A stretch of 39,199 bases of DNA from a virus. Both the position numbers and the translations under genes were made by a program. Below the pieces are notes generated by a model. It saw nothing but the letters and a program-made list of their open reading frames with translations, did not search any database and was not told the DNA's origin. Shown piece after piece: positions 12,911-19,869 of this stretch (the stretch's first letter is position 1; each line of letters starts with the position of its first letter). The stretch is from positions 1 to 39,199 of IMG/VR virus record IMGVR_UViG_3300047320_000054; one strand, given 5' to 3'.

Positions 12911-13398
12911 ACGACAACCATATTGCGGACGACGATGCGGTAACTCGTGGCCCGAATGACGCCGCCATCGCCCCGCGTGCGGACGCCGACACAGCGGGGG
13001 CGAAGCCGATGACATTCCAAGAATGGCACATGTCGCAGGGTAAAACCGGCTATTTAAACAGCGAGTTGATATGGGACACGGCATACGCAGCAGGCGCGAG
13101 TAATGAGCGTGCGTCGGTGAGCGACAGAACTATGGCCGAAGAATGGCTTGTAAAAATGGGGCTGAGAAACTCAGTCAACGAAGATCAAGTACAAACGCTA
13201 GAGGCATTCTGCGGGTTTGTACGCGAGCACGATCGTATCGTCGCTGGGCGTGCGGACGCCGAAAAGGATGCGGCGCTTGGCGACATAAAGATTTTGGAAA
13301 TTGCGGATCGATTCAATTTCTCAGGCATCAATGACGAAATCATCGATTTCGCCCGCGCAATCCTAGCCGCAATAAAGAACAAGGAGAACAACCCGTGA
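12907..13398 (+). CDS. mosaic early protein, member 1 of a shuffled family
   Basis: A 163-residue protein with an N-terminal module APRADADTAGAKP (DNA repeat B) also found in the gene at 13845. It then has a helical domain (TFQEWHMSQGKTGYLNSELI, WDTAYAAGAS) of a type common in small Burkholderia phage proteins. The C-terminal half has GRADAEKDAALGDIKILEI, echoing the same module. Function is unknown. It shares its start with the previous stop. Confidence 0.7.
   Translation: MNDNHIADDDAVTRGPNDAAIAPRADADTAGAKPMTFQEWHMSQGKTGYLNSELIWDTAYAAGASNERASVSDRTMAEEWLVKMGLRNSVNEDQVQTLEAFCGFVREHDRIVAGRADAEKDAALGDIKILEIADRFNFSGINDEIIDFARAILAAIKNKENNP
12975..13008 (+). repeat. repeat B, copy 1
   Basis: 34 bp identical to 14081-14114. 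It encodes RADADTAGAKP. Shorter relatives lie near 13249 and 13729. Confidence 0.9.
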
Positions 13399-13463
13399 AA
13401 ACGCCTACGCCAGAAGAACTTGCCCGCATTTCTGAATGCTTGGCGCGGACTCCTAGCCGCTAA
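13395..13463 (+). CDS. 22-residue peptide, possibly a remnant
   Basis: GTG start with AAGGAG nine bases upstream, reading MKTPTPEELARISECLARTP. The bases around its end (TCCTAGCCGC then AAGGAGAA) repeat those at the end of the previous gene, so it may be the tail of a partly deleted family member. Confidence 0.35.
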   Translation: MKTPTPEELARISECLARTPSR

Positions 13464-13475
13464 GGAGAAGAAATC

Positions 13476-13844
13476 GTGACCAATGACGAGCGAGAAGCCC
13501 AAGCAACCGCATTCCACGAAGCAAACAGCAGCTGTTTCACCGAGTTTGAATCCTTCGATTCCGGCTGGAAGGCTGGCGCCGAATACGCACGCCGCACTGT
13601 GAGCGGGCAGGAGGCGGCGCTGACCGCTCACATCATCAATGGCGAAGTGATTGACGCCCAAAACATTGGAAACCTTATGGACGGAGAATATCGCCTCTAC
13701 GCCGCCCCCATTCCCGCAACGGGACAGGACGCCGACACAGCAGAGCCGGATGGCGCGTGCAACCCCGCTGATATTTGCGCGGGTTGCCGCTGCGAATACA
13801 GCGCCGAAAGCGTGGCGCGGATTGGCGGAGCGAGGGGAGACTAA
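13476..13844 (+). CDS. mosaic early protein, member 2
   Basis: A 122-residue protein from GTG at 13476 with AAGGAG upstream. It contains FDSGWKAGAEYARRTVSGQE (DNA repeat A), the YAAPIPATGQD module, and a Cys-rich stretch (CNPADICAGCRCEYS) that might bind metal. Related modules recur in the next two genes. The role is unknown. The family resembles Ea22-like and other accessory early proteins. Confidence 0.65.
   Translation: MTNDEREAQATAFHEANSSCFTEFESFDSGWKAGAEYARRTVSGQEAALTAHIINGEVIDAQNIGNLMDGEYRLYAAPIPATGQDADTAEPDGACNPADICAGCRCEYSAESVARIGGARGD
13587..13614 (+). repeat. repeat A, copy 1
   Basis: This 28-bp sequence is identical to 13941-13968 and 14840-14867. It encodes ARRTVSGQE in three different genes. 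Confidence 0.9.
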
Positions 13845-14597
13845 ATGACGAACGCACAAAGAGCCGCGCTGGAAAGCGCCATCGACGAGTTTAAGGGATG
13901 CTGGCAGGCCGATGAATTGCGCGAACTCTTGGACGATGAAGCACGCCGCACTGTGAGCGGGCAGGAGGTGGTCGGATACGTCAGTCTCGATCTTCTGAAA
14001 CAGGCAGATAACGTTTCGTCGATTTTCAAGAAGCCGGGTGAAGCATATGTCGATCCAGTCTACGCCGCCCCTATCGCCTCGCGTGCGGACGCCGACACAG
14101 CGGGGGCGAAGCCGGTTGCGGAAGTAGTGATCGAGGCGGACTACTGGAGCGGCGGGCACTTTTACGAAGGCAGTAGGAAAGAGGCCAAGCTTTTGTTAGG
14201 GTTCCACGAACTTCCCGTTGGAACGAAACTCTTCGCCGCCACTCCCGCGAGTACGGTAGCCGATGCGGCGGGGGCGATGAGTGATGTGCGCGATTTCCAG
14301 CGCGAGTTGGCGAACTACTTTGAAGATATAGGCGATCCGAGCGGCGCGACGATGATTAGAAATTTCTCTGACCTGTCCGGCTACGCCGGAGCGAGCGCAG
14401 CGAAACAGCAATCTACACCGGCCTACAGCGCACCGTTCACGACGGACGTTCCGCACTGCTGCGGTGATCCTGATGCATGCAACGATCCGTGCATTGAGGT
14501 ATCCGATGCGGCGATGGAGAGGAGCGTGAGCGCGGCTGAAAGGCTAATGGAAAAGCTTGGCGAGACTACGTTTGTTCGAAAAAAGGAGCCGAAATGA
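13845..14597 (+). CDS. mosaic early protein, member 3
   Basis: A 250-residue protein, the longest of the set. It opens MTNAQRAALESAIDEFKG, then ARRTVSGQE (repeat A), VYAAPI, RADADTAGAKP (repeat B), an alpha/beta module VIEADYWSGGHFYEG, and a Cys-containing stretch HCCGDPDACNDPCIE. It looks assembled from units seen in neighbouring genes. GAGGGGAG is its ribosome site, and its end overlaps the next ATG. No function is known. Confidence 0.7.
   Translation: MTNAQRAALESAIDEFKGCWQADELRELLDDEARRTVSGQEVVGYVSLDLLKQADNVSSIFKKPGEAYVDPVYAAPIASRADADTAGAKPVAEVVIEADYWSGGHFYEGSRKEAKLLLGFHELPVGTKLFAATPASTVADAAGAMSDVRDFQRELANYFEDIGDPSGATMIRNFSDLSGYAGASAAKQQSTPAYSAPFTTDVPHCCGDPDACNDPCIEVSDAAMERSVSAAERLMEKLGETTFVRKKEPK
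13941..13968 (+). repeat. repeat A, copy 2
   Basis: Exact 28-bp copy in member 3 of the shuffled family, read in the same frame. Confidence 0.9.
14081..14114 (+). repeat. repeat B, copy 2
   Basis: Exact 34-bp copy about 1.1 kb from copy 1. The upstream bases (ATCGCCyCGC) are also shared. Confidence 0.9.
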
Positions 14598-14995
14598 CGC
14601 CAGAACAAAGAGCCGCACTTGAAAACGTGGTCCTGTACTACGAGCGCAATGGCGTCGCAGAGGCGGAGTGCTTGCGCGAACTTCTAAGCCGCGAACGGGG
14701 AGAAGAAATGAGCGAGCGTGAAGAGTTTGAAACAGAGATGGGCAAAGACCCTTTCTTCTGGGATCGCAATCTGTGTGTCGATGAAAACGGCGCCTATAAG
14801 ACCACGGAGGCGCGCGCTGCATGGTACGCATGGCAAGCAGCACGCCGCACTGTGAGCGGGCAGGAGGCGAAGCCGGTTGCGTGGATCGGACACGGCAATT
14901 ACTACACGCGCGATGCTGACATTGCCGAACGCGTCGGCGGCATGACACCCGTCTACGCCGCCCCCATTCCCGCAACGGAACAGGATAAACCGTGA
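14594..14995 (+). CDS. mosaic early protein, member 4
   Basis: A 133-residue protein, MTPEQRAALENVVLYYERNG..., sharing its opening with member 3, the ARRTVSGQEA module (repeat A) and the YAAPIPAT ending with member 2. An internal ATG at 14708 preceded by GGGGAGAAGAA suggests a fusion of two former genes or a second start giving 96 residues. It includes KPVAWIGHGNYYTRDADIAE, a common small module of Burkholderia phages. Function is unknown. Confidence 0.68.
   Translation: MTPEQRAALENVVLYYERNGVAEAECLRELLSRERGEEMSEREEFETEMGKDPFFWDRNLCVDENGAYKTTEARAAWYAWQAARRTVSGQEAKPVAWIGHGNYYTRDADIAERVGGMTPVYAAPIPATEQDKP
14840..14867 (+). repeat. repeat A, copy 3
   Basis: Exact 28-bp copy in member 4, again in the same frame. 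Confidence 0.9.
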
Positions 14996-15189
14996 AACTC
15001 AGACTAGATGAATGGCTGATGCGCGAATTCTCCCCTGCGCCGGCCATCCGAACCGCGCGCCTATGGATCCGGGATGGCAAGATTTTCCCGCCGCCTGTGA
15101 AGGTCGGCCGCGCATATTATGTCGACGAGAACGCGACGTTTCAGGACCGACAAACCCGGCCGACTCTGGCCCAAAGAATCTCCCGATAA
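14992..15189 (+). CDS. xis: excisionase-like protein
   Basis: A 65-residue protein, MKLRLDEWLMREFSPAPAIR then TARLWIRDGKIFPPPVKVGR: a winged-helix MerR-type fold with the 'LRxWIRDGKIxPPPxKxGRxYYV' pattern of lambda-type Xis proteins. It bends DNA next to the attachment site and tips integrase towards excision. The GTG start overlaps the previous stop, and integrase follows 3 nt after its end. Confidence 0.85.
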   Translation: MKLRLDEWLMREFSPAPAIRTARLWIRDGKIFPPPVKVGRAYYVDENATFQDRQTRPTLAQRISR

Positions 15190-15192
15190 ATC

Positions 15193-16278
15193 ATGGCCGC
15201 ACGCCCACGAATCCGCCGCCGCGCCAACTGGCCGGCGAATCTCCACGAGCCCAGGCCAAGCTACTATGTTTGGCGCGATCCACGCGACGGCAAGACGCAT
15301 GTCCTCGGCCGCATACCGCTCGCCCAGGCGATACACGAGGCGCATGAAGCGAACGTAATCGTCGAGAATGGGAAAATTACCCGGACATTAGCTGACCGAG
15401 TTTCTAACGGACAAGGAACGGTTTCTGATCTGATTGCGAAGATGCCGACAGAAGGGCTGAGCGCAAACACGATCCGCGCGCGTAGCGATTGCGACAAGGT
15501 TATCAATGCAGCGCTCGGCACGCGCGAATGTGCGACGCTGACGACGCGCGATATTGCAGACGTGCTCGAGCCGATAAAGGAACGCGGGAAACTGCGCTGG
15601 GCTCAGGTCATCCGAACTAGGATGATAGCGATTTTCAACAAGGGCCTGGCACTCGGATGGATGGAGAAGAACCCGGCGATCGTCACCGAGAAGGTACGCA
15701 ACAGCGTGAAGCGTAAGCGCCTGACGCTGGAACAGTTCAACCTGATCCTTGAGAAAGCGCCCGAGGTTGCGTCATGGCTGCCGAATGCGATGCTGCTTGC
15801 TCTCGTCTCAGGTCAGGATAGGTCGACCATTGGCGCGTGGGAACGCTCGTTCATCGTCGACGGGCACGCTGAATTGCAGCGCTCGAAGACGAAGATCAGG
15901 ATTTCTATCCCGCTCGAGCTCCGCATGGATGCAGTCGGCATGTCGCTGGGGGAGGTCATCGCGCGCTGCAAGTCAACGGGCGTCGTGTCGAAATACTTGA
16001 TCCACCATGTGCGTAGCCGCGGCGTGATGCTGCGCGGGCAGCCGGTGCATCTGAACACGATCTCAGCTGGCTTCGCTGAAGCACGCCGGCTGGCCGGAAT
16101 CCCTGAAGAAGGCGCCCCAACCTTCCATGAAATTCGCAGCCTTTCGAAGCGCCTGTACATGGAGCAAGGGGGGATCGATACCAAAGCGTTGCTCGGCCAC
16201 ATGACCGATGCGATAGCAGATCTTTATGCCAATTCTCGGGGCGTTGCACCGATAAAAGTGCGCATAAACGCTGCTTAG
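15193..16278 (+). CDS. int: lambda-type tyrosine integrase
   Basis: A 361-residue protein with an N-terminal arm-binding region (residues 1-60, basic RPRIRRRANWPANL), a SAM-like core-binding domain (about 70-165) and a catalytic domain. Catalytic residues are Arg210 (SGQDRSTI), a Lys near 232-234, His312 and Arg315 (HEIRSLS), His336 (LLGHMTD) and Tyr345 (DLYANS). It integrates the phage at the host attB and excises it with Xis. The terminator and three TTGAAC repeats right after the gene mark the phage attachment region. There is no clear ribosome site. Confidence 0.94.
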   Translation: MAARPRIRRRANWPANLHEPRPSYYVWRDPRDGKTHVLGRIPLAQAIHEAHEANVIVENGKITRTLADRVSNGQGTVSDLIAKMPTEGLSANTIRARSDCDKVINAALGTRECATLTTRDIADVLEPIKERGKLRWAQVIRTRMIAIFNKGLALGWMEKNPAIVTEKVRNSVKRKRLTLEQFNLILEKAPEVASWLPNAMLLALVSGQDRSTIGAWERSFIVDGHAELQRSKTKIRISIPLELRMDAVGMSLGEVIARCKSTGVVSKYLIHHVRSRGVMLRGQPVHLNTISAGFAEARRLAGIPEEGAPTFHEIRSLSKRLYMEQGGIDTKALLGHMTDAIADLYANSRGVAPIKVRINAA

Positions 16279-16280
16279 TT

Positions 16281-16308
16281 TTGAACGAATTTTGAACAAG
16301 TATTGAAC
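16281..16308 (+). repeat. three TTGAAC repeats at 11-bp spacing (candidate integrase arm sites)
   Basis: TTGAAC at 16281, 16292 and 16303. The 11-bp, one-helical-turn spacing just after the int stop fits protein binding on one DNA face. Confidence 0.7.
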
Positions 16309-16310
16309 AG

Positions 16311-16353
16311 ACGCCCGAAGAAGCCCATCGTATAAGGGGTGTCGGGCGTTTTT
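16311..16353 (+). terminator. terminator after int
   Basis: Stem ACGCCCGA (16311-16318) / TCGGGCGT (16342-16349) followed by TTTT. The 23-nt loop is long but the stem is strong. Confidence 0.75.
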
Positions 16354-16412
16354 CGCATGCGCTACACATAGGCGCATCGAAATTTCAGTTTCTTTAGAAA
16401 AATCAATTGCTT

Positions 16413-16457
16413 AACTACAACTTTTGCCACCAATAAAAGGTGCAAAAAGGTGTAGTT
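16413..16457. repeat. imperfect 19-bp inverted repeat in the attP region
   Basis: The arms at 16413-16431 and 16439-16457 match at 16 of 19 positions around a 7-nt loop. It could be an attachment-site element, an operator or a terminator lacking a T-run. Confidence 0.65.
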
Positions 16458-16523
16458 ACGTCCTAATGAAATCAACAAGTTACATGTTGGTTTCAAACAG
16501 CCATAACACCCAAAGGTTGCCCC

Positions 16524-17225
16524 ATGAACACGTCCGTTTATTCGGTGGCAGTTGCCACTGCGATGGCGTTCGCCTGTACGTCTGCGAATGCTGAAAGCTT
16601 CTTTCAGATCGAGGCTGGGATAGGTGGAGTAGCCTACAAGGGCTCTGCCGATGGCCTGTGGGTACAGGAAGGATTTCCCCACAAGTTGGAACTCACCGCG
16701 CCGGCTGTCGAAGTGGGATTCACTGGCGACATAATCCAGCGGCCATCTTGGGGAATCTCGTGGCATTCGGACTGGGTTTGGCTGGGAACTATCCACACGC
16801 AAAGCTTGGCAACTCCGAGCGATGACAACTACAACACCAAAACAAAGTTATGCAACGGGCCATGCTGGCCGCTCGCGAATTACATGGGCAGCGGTCACGA
16901 CCAGGGTTTCATATTCACGATCGAGCCGCATTACGATGTAGGCGGCTGGCGTTTTGGCGTCGAAGCGGGTCCATACATTCACCGTGCCACCTGGTCTGTA
17001 GACGTGACTGGATGGCGCCCGACGCCCGACGCGGCGCCAGTGAATCTACATGTGCGCAATACGCCAAAATGGCAGGTTGGCGCAGTAATTGGCGCCTCAG
17101 TGAGCCGGAATAATTTCACGCTCGCGTATCAGTATTTCATGAACCGTATCCCTGTGTCGGCAACTGAGCCTTACCCGCCAATTTGGAGCGGAACTCATCT
17201 GCTCGTCGCGAAGTACAAGTTCTGA
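16524..17225 (+). CDS. secreted outer-membrane beta-barrel protein (probable lysogenic conversion gene)
   Basis: A 233-residue protein. Residues 1-23 are a Sec signal peptide with an ANA cleavage end. The mature part has alternating aromatic/polar strands (WGISWHSDWVWLG, WRFGVEAGPYIHRATW, FTLAYQYFMN) and ends in Phe (VAKYKF), as outer-membrane barrels do. Two Cys (LCNGPCW) may form a disulfide. It is not needed for virion assembly. It lies next to attP on the opposite strand to the late genes, so it is probably expressed in the lysogen and changes the host surface, for example by blocking superinfection. Confidence 0.75.
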   Translation: MNTSVYSVAVATAMAFACTSANAESFFQIEAGIGGVAYKGSADGLWVQEGFPHKLELTAPAVEVGFTGDIIQRPSWGISWHSDWVWLGTIHTQSLATPSDDNYNTKTKLCNGPCWPLANYMGSGHDQGFIFTIEPHYDVGGWRFGVEAGPYIHRATWSVDVTGWRPTPDAAPVNLHVRNTPKWQVGAVIGASVSRNNFTLAYQYFMNRIPVSATEPYPPIWSGTHLLVAKYKF

Positions 17226-17272
17226 GCCTAATGGTACGATCTCGCTTCAGATTAATGCCATAGGGGCACGAT

Positions 17273-18103
17273 ATGGATCGAGAATTCGACATTGATGCGA
17301 TACAAGACCCGACATATCGGGCCAAGTTTGTCAACCTGCCGGATATTATCGAGGACTGGCTTGGCCCTTATGGTGGTATCCGCGGCAAGGATCTGCTTGA
17401 ATTCGGTTGTGGCGAAGGGGCATTAGCACTCGGCATGGCGCTCCGAAAGGAAGCCCGTCGAGTCGTCGGAATCGAGGTTCTCGACGTGTATAAGCACTGT
17501 TTGCCAATCGCGAAAAAACAATTGCGCCTTGAGACTCTGCCCGAAAATATCGAGCTCGTTAAGATTGAACCCGGTGGCCCGTTAGCACAACTCGGGCAGT
17601 TTGACTTTGTCTACACCTGGTCGGTAGTCGAGCATGTCGCGCAATACATGATCGCCGACGCGCTCGGCACTATTCGTGACGCGCTCAAACCGGGCGGCCT
17701 GTTCTTCCTTCAGATTTCGCCTCTCTATTATTCGGCGTTCGGATCGCACATGCAGCCCTGGATCCCCGAGCCGTGGGCGCATCTATCGATGCAACACGAT
17801 CTGTATAAGAAAGCGATCTACGATGCCCCTCCAACTTCAGAAGAAGTAAGGGCTGCATGGGGTGTTTATATCCCGGAAGGAGCAGACAAGGAAACTGAAC
17901 GGGCGGCACTGTGGGAGACGTATACGACGCTCAACCGTCTAACTGCTCCCCAACTGTGCCGGCTCGTTGAGGATGCCGGGTTTGAGATACTTCGAGAACT
18001 TCGCACGCAGGATGCAGATAGCGTGCCTCCAAATCTCGCAGAGATCTACAACACAGAAACGCTGACCACGCAACAAATCGTCCTTCTCATGCGGAAGAAG
18101 TGA
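17273..18103 (+). CDS. class I SAM-dependent methyltransferase (cargo)
   Basis: A 276-residue protein. Motif I is LLEFGCGEGALALGMA, the acidic motif II is VVGIEVLD, and FDFVYTWSVVEHV followed by LKPGGLFFLQI are the later motifs of small-molecule or sugar methyltransferases. There is no DNA-methylase NPPY/DPPY or PCQ motif, so DNA is an unlikely substrate. With the adjacent outer-membrane protein it may modify surface glycans. It ends 3 nt before the end of the opposing Rz gene, so the two transcripts converge with no terminator between them. Confidence 0.82.
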   Translation: MDREFDIDAIQDPTYRAKFVNLPDIIEDWLGPYGGIRGKDLLEFGCGEGALALGMALRKEARRVVGIEVLDVYKHCLPIAKKQLRLETLPENIELVKIEPGGPLAQLGQFDFVYTWSVVEHVAQYMIADALGTIRDALKPGGLFFLQISPLYYSAFGSHMQPWIPEPWAHLSMQHDLYKKAIYDAPPTSEEVRAAWGVYIPEGADKETERAALWETYTTLNRLTAPQLCRLVEDAGFEILRELRTQDADSVPPNLAEIYNTETLTTQQIVLLMRKK

Positions 18104-18106
18104 GCG

Positions 18107-18619
18107 CTATTTCGACACGTATCCCTGCTCTTGAAGCGTTCGAACATACGCCTGCAACGCGACTAGTTTATCGATCTCCGCTTGATCGTCTGCCGCTACA
18201 GTGACAAGGCCGCTCGCAACCGTTGGAGCGAGGTATCCGAGGGTGGCGCTACCATCAGCGCTGCTGGTGGGGGCGGCGCCTTGACCTGAGTCGGAGGAAG
18301 CACAACCGGTGACGTGGACGCGCATGCGCTGAGCGCCAGAAGCGAGCTGAGCCCGATAATCGAGAGCATCTTTTGCATGTTGCGAAACCTCGTCGTTGAA
18401 TTTCTTCTGTATCGCGGATATGTCGCTCTCCGCCGCCTGTTGCTTGGCAAGCGCCGCGGAAAGCGCTTTGGCTGATTCCGCGTTGATCTGAGCGATTAGC
18501 GCCTGATGCGCAGCCTGCTCGCGCGCGAGCGTGCGGCCGTCTATGGTATGGGCTGTGCCGAAACCAAGCGCTGCGCCCACTGCGCCGGCAGCAAGGCCGG
18601 TAATAAGGAACGGGCTCAC
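18107..18619 (-). CDS. Rz: Rz-like inner-membrane spanin
   Basis: A 170-residue protein. The N-terminal membrane anchor (FLITGLAAGAVGAALGFGTA) is followed by a periplasmic coiled coil (QALIAQINAESAKALSAALA ...). It spans the periplasm and fuses inner and outer membranes with Rz1 in the last step of lysis. The Rz1 gene lies entirely inside it in another frame. The C-terminus is longer than in lambda Rz (153 residues). The start overlaps the lysozyme stop by 4 nt. Confidence 0.85.
   Translation of the reverse strand: MSPFLITGLAAGAVGAALGFGTAHTIDGRTLAREQAAHQALIAQINAESAKALSAALAKQQAAESDISAIQKKFNDEVSQHAKDALDYRAQLASGAQRMRVHVTGCASSDSGQGAAPTSSADGSATLGYLAPTVASGLVTVAADDQAEIDKLVALQAYVRTLQEQGYVSK
18196..18378 (-). 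CDS. Rz1: Rz1-like outer-membrane spanin lipoprotein, nested in Rz
   Basis: A 60-residue protein, MQKMLSIIGLSSLLALSAC, a lipoprotein signal with lipobox ALSAC (Cys19), followed by a Pro-rich mature part (VLPPTQVKAPPPPAALMVAP), the hallmark of Rz1. ATG 18378 is chosen because it places the signal peptide at the N-terminus and has GAGG upstream. It is in a different frame from Rz and fully embedded, as in lambda. Confidence 0.88.
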   Translation of the reverse strand: MQKMLSIIGLSSLLALSACASTSPVVLPPTQVKAPPPPAALMVAPPSDTSLQRLRAALSL

Positions 18620-19128
18620 TGTTCACCCCTGCATGCGTTGCGTTCGAGTTGGCGGCGTTTCCAGATCCCACCGCATTGGTTGGATGCGATGGAACAGTCC
18701 CGGCCTCGCACGAATCGCCACTTGGCAAATTCGGAGCACGCCGCGGGGAAATCTTTCGCGATGTAGCGCTTCCGGAGCGTCGACCCGGCATAGTTGCCAA
18801 GCCCGATGTTGTAGGCAAGGTCAATAACGGCTACCTTCTGCCCATCCGTCAGCGTGTCGAATCCTGGCGTCATCTTGCGCACTTCGATCGCGTAGCCAGC
18901 CAGGCTGTCGCTAAGCATGTCGCGGCATTCGTCCATCGTGTACGGCCGCATCTGGACATTCGTTTCGCCAAAGCACACGGTCTGAAGATCACCGGCCAGC
19001 TTGTCGTTATACGGCCGGAGCGATACACCTTCCTGCGATGAAGTCAGCGAGATAGCCATAGATGCCGCGACCGTGCCGATAACAACCGCTAGTGACTTCT
19101 TCCCTGGCCTATTCGGTAGCGTTGGCAT
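18616..19128 (-). CDS. SAR endolysin (GH24 lysozyme)
   Basis: A 170-residue protein. Residues 12-30 (SLAVVIGTVAASMAISLTS) form a weakly hydrophobic, Ala/Ser/Gly-rich signal-arrest-release anchor. The T4-lysozyme-type triad follows as Glu33, Asp42, Thr50. It cuts the glycan chain of peptidoglycan and becomes active when the anchor leaves the membrane. Six Cys after the anchor could allow disulfide control, as in P1 Lyz. It starts within the end of the holin gene (20-nt overlap). Confidence 0.92.
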   Translation of the reverse strand: MPTLPNRPGKKSLAVVIGTVAASMAISLTSSQEGVSLRPYNDKLAGDLQTVCFGETNVQMRPYTMDECRDMLSDSLAGYAIEVRKMTPGFDTLTDGQKVAVIDLAYNIGLGNYAGSTLRKRYIAKDFPAACSEFAKWRFVRGRDCSIASNQCGGIWKRRQLERNACRGEQ

Positions 19129-19327
19129 CAGTGCCGCCGATCACGTCAGGTTGCGCCAGATACGAGCCGATCAGTCCGAGTCCACCAATCACACCGTTCG
19201 CGAGCAGGACGGCCCACATCGGCGGATTTTGTACGACGCCCCACACAACCTGAAGAGCCGTGCTTGCAGCAAGCGCCCACACCGAATATCGTTTGTACGT
19301 GGTACGCCAGTTCGGGGAAAGAATCAC
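19109..19327 (-). CDS. putative holin with two membrane helices
   Basis: A 72-residue protein, MILSPNWRTTYKRYSVWALA, then helix 1 (SVWALAASTALQVVWGVV) and helix 2 (AVLLANGVIGGLGLIGSYLA). The 'NWRT.YKRYSVW' start is known from a class II phage holin family. With a SAR lysozyme it would act as a pinholin or holin that depolarises the membrane. The GTG at 19327 overlaps the previous stop (GTGA) and has AAAGGTG upstream. An earlier start at 19390 lies deep inside the previous gene and is unlikely. Confidence 0.8.
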   Translation of the reverse strand: MILSPNWRTTYKRYSVWALAASTALQVVWGVVQNPPMWAVLLANGVIGGLGLIGSYLAQPDVIGGTDANATE

Positions 19328-19653
19328 GTTGTCACCTTTGTTTTGAAGTACTGCCACATAGCGAGGCCGAGCACCACCAGAACGGCCCAAATACCTTTCT
19401 TGGCGAGCTCGGACCGCAAGTCTTCGTAGAACTCAGTCCGAGCTTCCATCTTCCGAATCAAACCCTCGTGATACCGTCTGTGCCCTTCCCAATCACCACC
19501 GGGGAAAGCCTTGTGCAGGTCGTCGACCCTGCGGATTACTTCGTCCACTTTTCTCTCCGTGACAGATTGAGCCGTGATGTTCTCGCTATGCCTCTGATCC
19601 ATCGAGGTCGAAAGGGCATGAATCGCCGCTGCTATTTCTTCATGTATTGGCAT
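19324..19653 (-). CDS. membrane protein of the lysis cassette (holin accessory or antiholin candidate)
   Basis: A 109-residue protein. It has a long soluble, coiled-coil-like N-terminal part (VTERKVDEVIRRVDDLHKAF) and one C-terminal membrane helix (GIWAVLVVLGLAMWQYF) with a short basic tail. The layout resembles XhlA-type lysis partners, which are membrane-anchored through one helix. Translation is coupled to the holin gene. It lies just after the terminator at 19666-19689, so it is the first gene of the lysis unit. Confidence 0.7.
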   Translation of the reverse strand: MPIHEEIAAAIHALSTSMDQRHSENITAQSVTERKVDEVIRRVDDLHKAFPGGDWEGHRRYHEGLIRKMEARTEFYEDLRSELAKKGIWAVLVVLGLAMWQYFKTKVTT

Positions 19654-19665
19654 TCCAAGCCCCGT

Positions 19666-19689
19666 AAAAAAGCCGCTCTTATGGCGGCT
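19666..19689 (-). terminator. minus-strand terminator before the lysis genes
   Basis: On the minus strand, AGCCGC/GCGGCT with a 7-nt loop followed by six T. It lies between the small fibre-linked gene and the first lysis gene, so lysis genes need read-through or a local promoter. Confidence 0.8.
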
Positions 19690-19695
19690 GTGTTC

Positions 19696-19860
19696 TTAGT
19701 TGGGAGGATTTGGAGTGTTGCCCTGTGCGAGCCAGTCTTGATACATATCCCAATAGCGATGCCCTTCGGGAACCGTCCACTGAGTTCCAGACTCATCCTC
19801 ATAGAGAATGAAGTCTTGGGAGATGCTTCCGTCAGGATTTTTGACAAGAGAGAATTTCAT
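19696..19860 (-). CDS. small tail-fibre-linked protein
   Basis: A 54-residue protein, MKFSLVKNPDGSISQDFILY... ending WLAQGNTPNPPN. The '(W/Y)LAQGNTPxP' end is common in small proteins and fibre-assembly proteins next to phage tail fibres. A role in fibre folding or attachment is inferred from that motif and from following the fibre gene by 9 nt. GGTGATCAC is its weak ribosome site. Confidence 0.7.
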   Translation of the reverse strand: MKFSLVKNPDGSISQDFILYEDESGTQWTVPEGHRYWDMYQDWLAQGNTPNPPN

Positions 19861-19869
19861 GTGATCACC

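Larger units (their letters stand above)
16279..16523. other. attP-like noncoding region
   Basis: This 245-bp AT-richer gap after int holds three TTGAAC repeats, a terminator, an imperfect 19-bp inverted repeat and the tandem AAAAGGTGyA pair at 16435-16454. The layout fits an attachment site with arm-type sites. The core crossover sequence cannot be named without the host junction. Confidence 0.6.

Noticed and set aside
13185-14159. 324-codon minus-strand frame across several plus-strand genes
   Set aside because: It spans three genes with good ribosome sites on the plus strand, and its repeats simply mirror repeats A and B.
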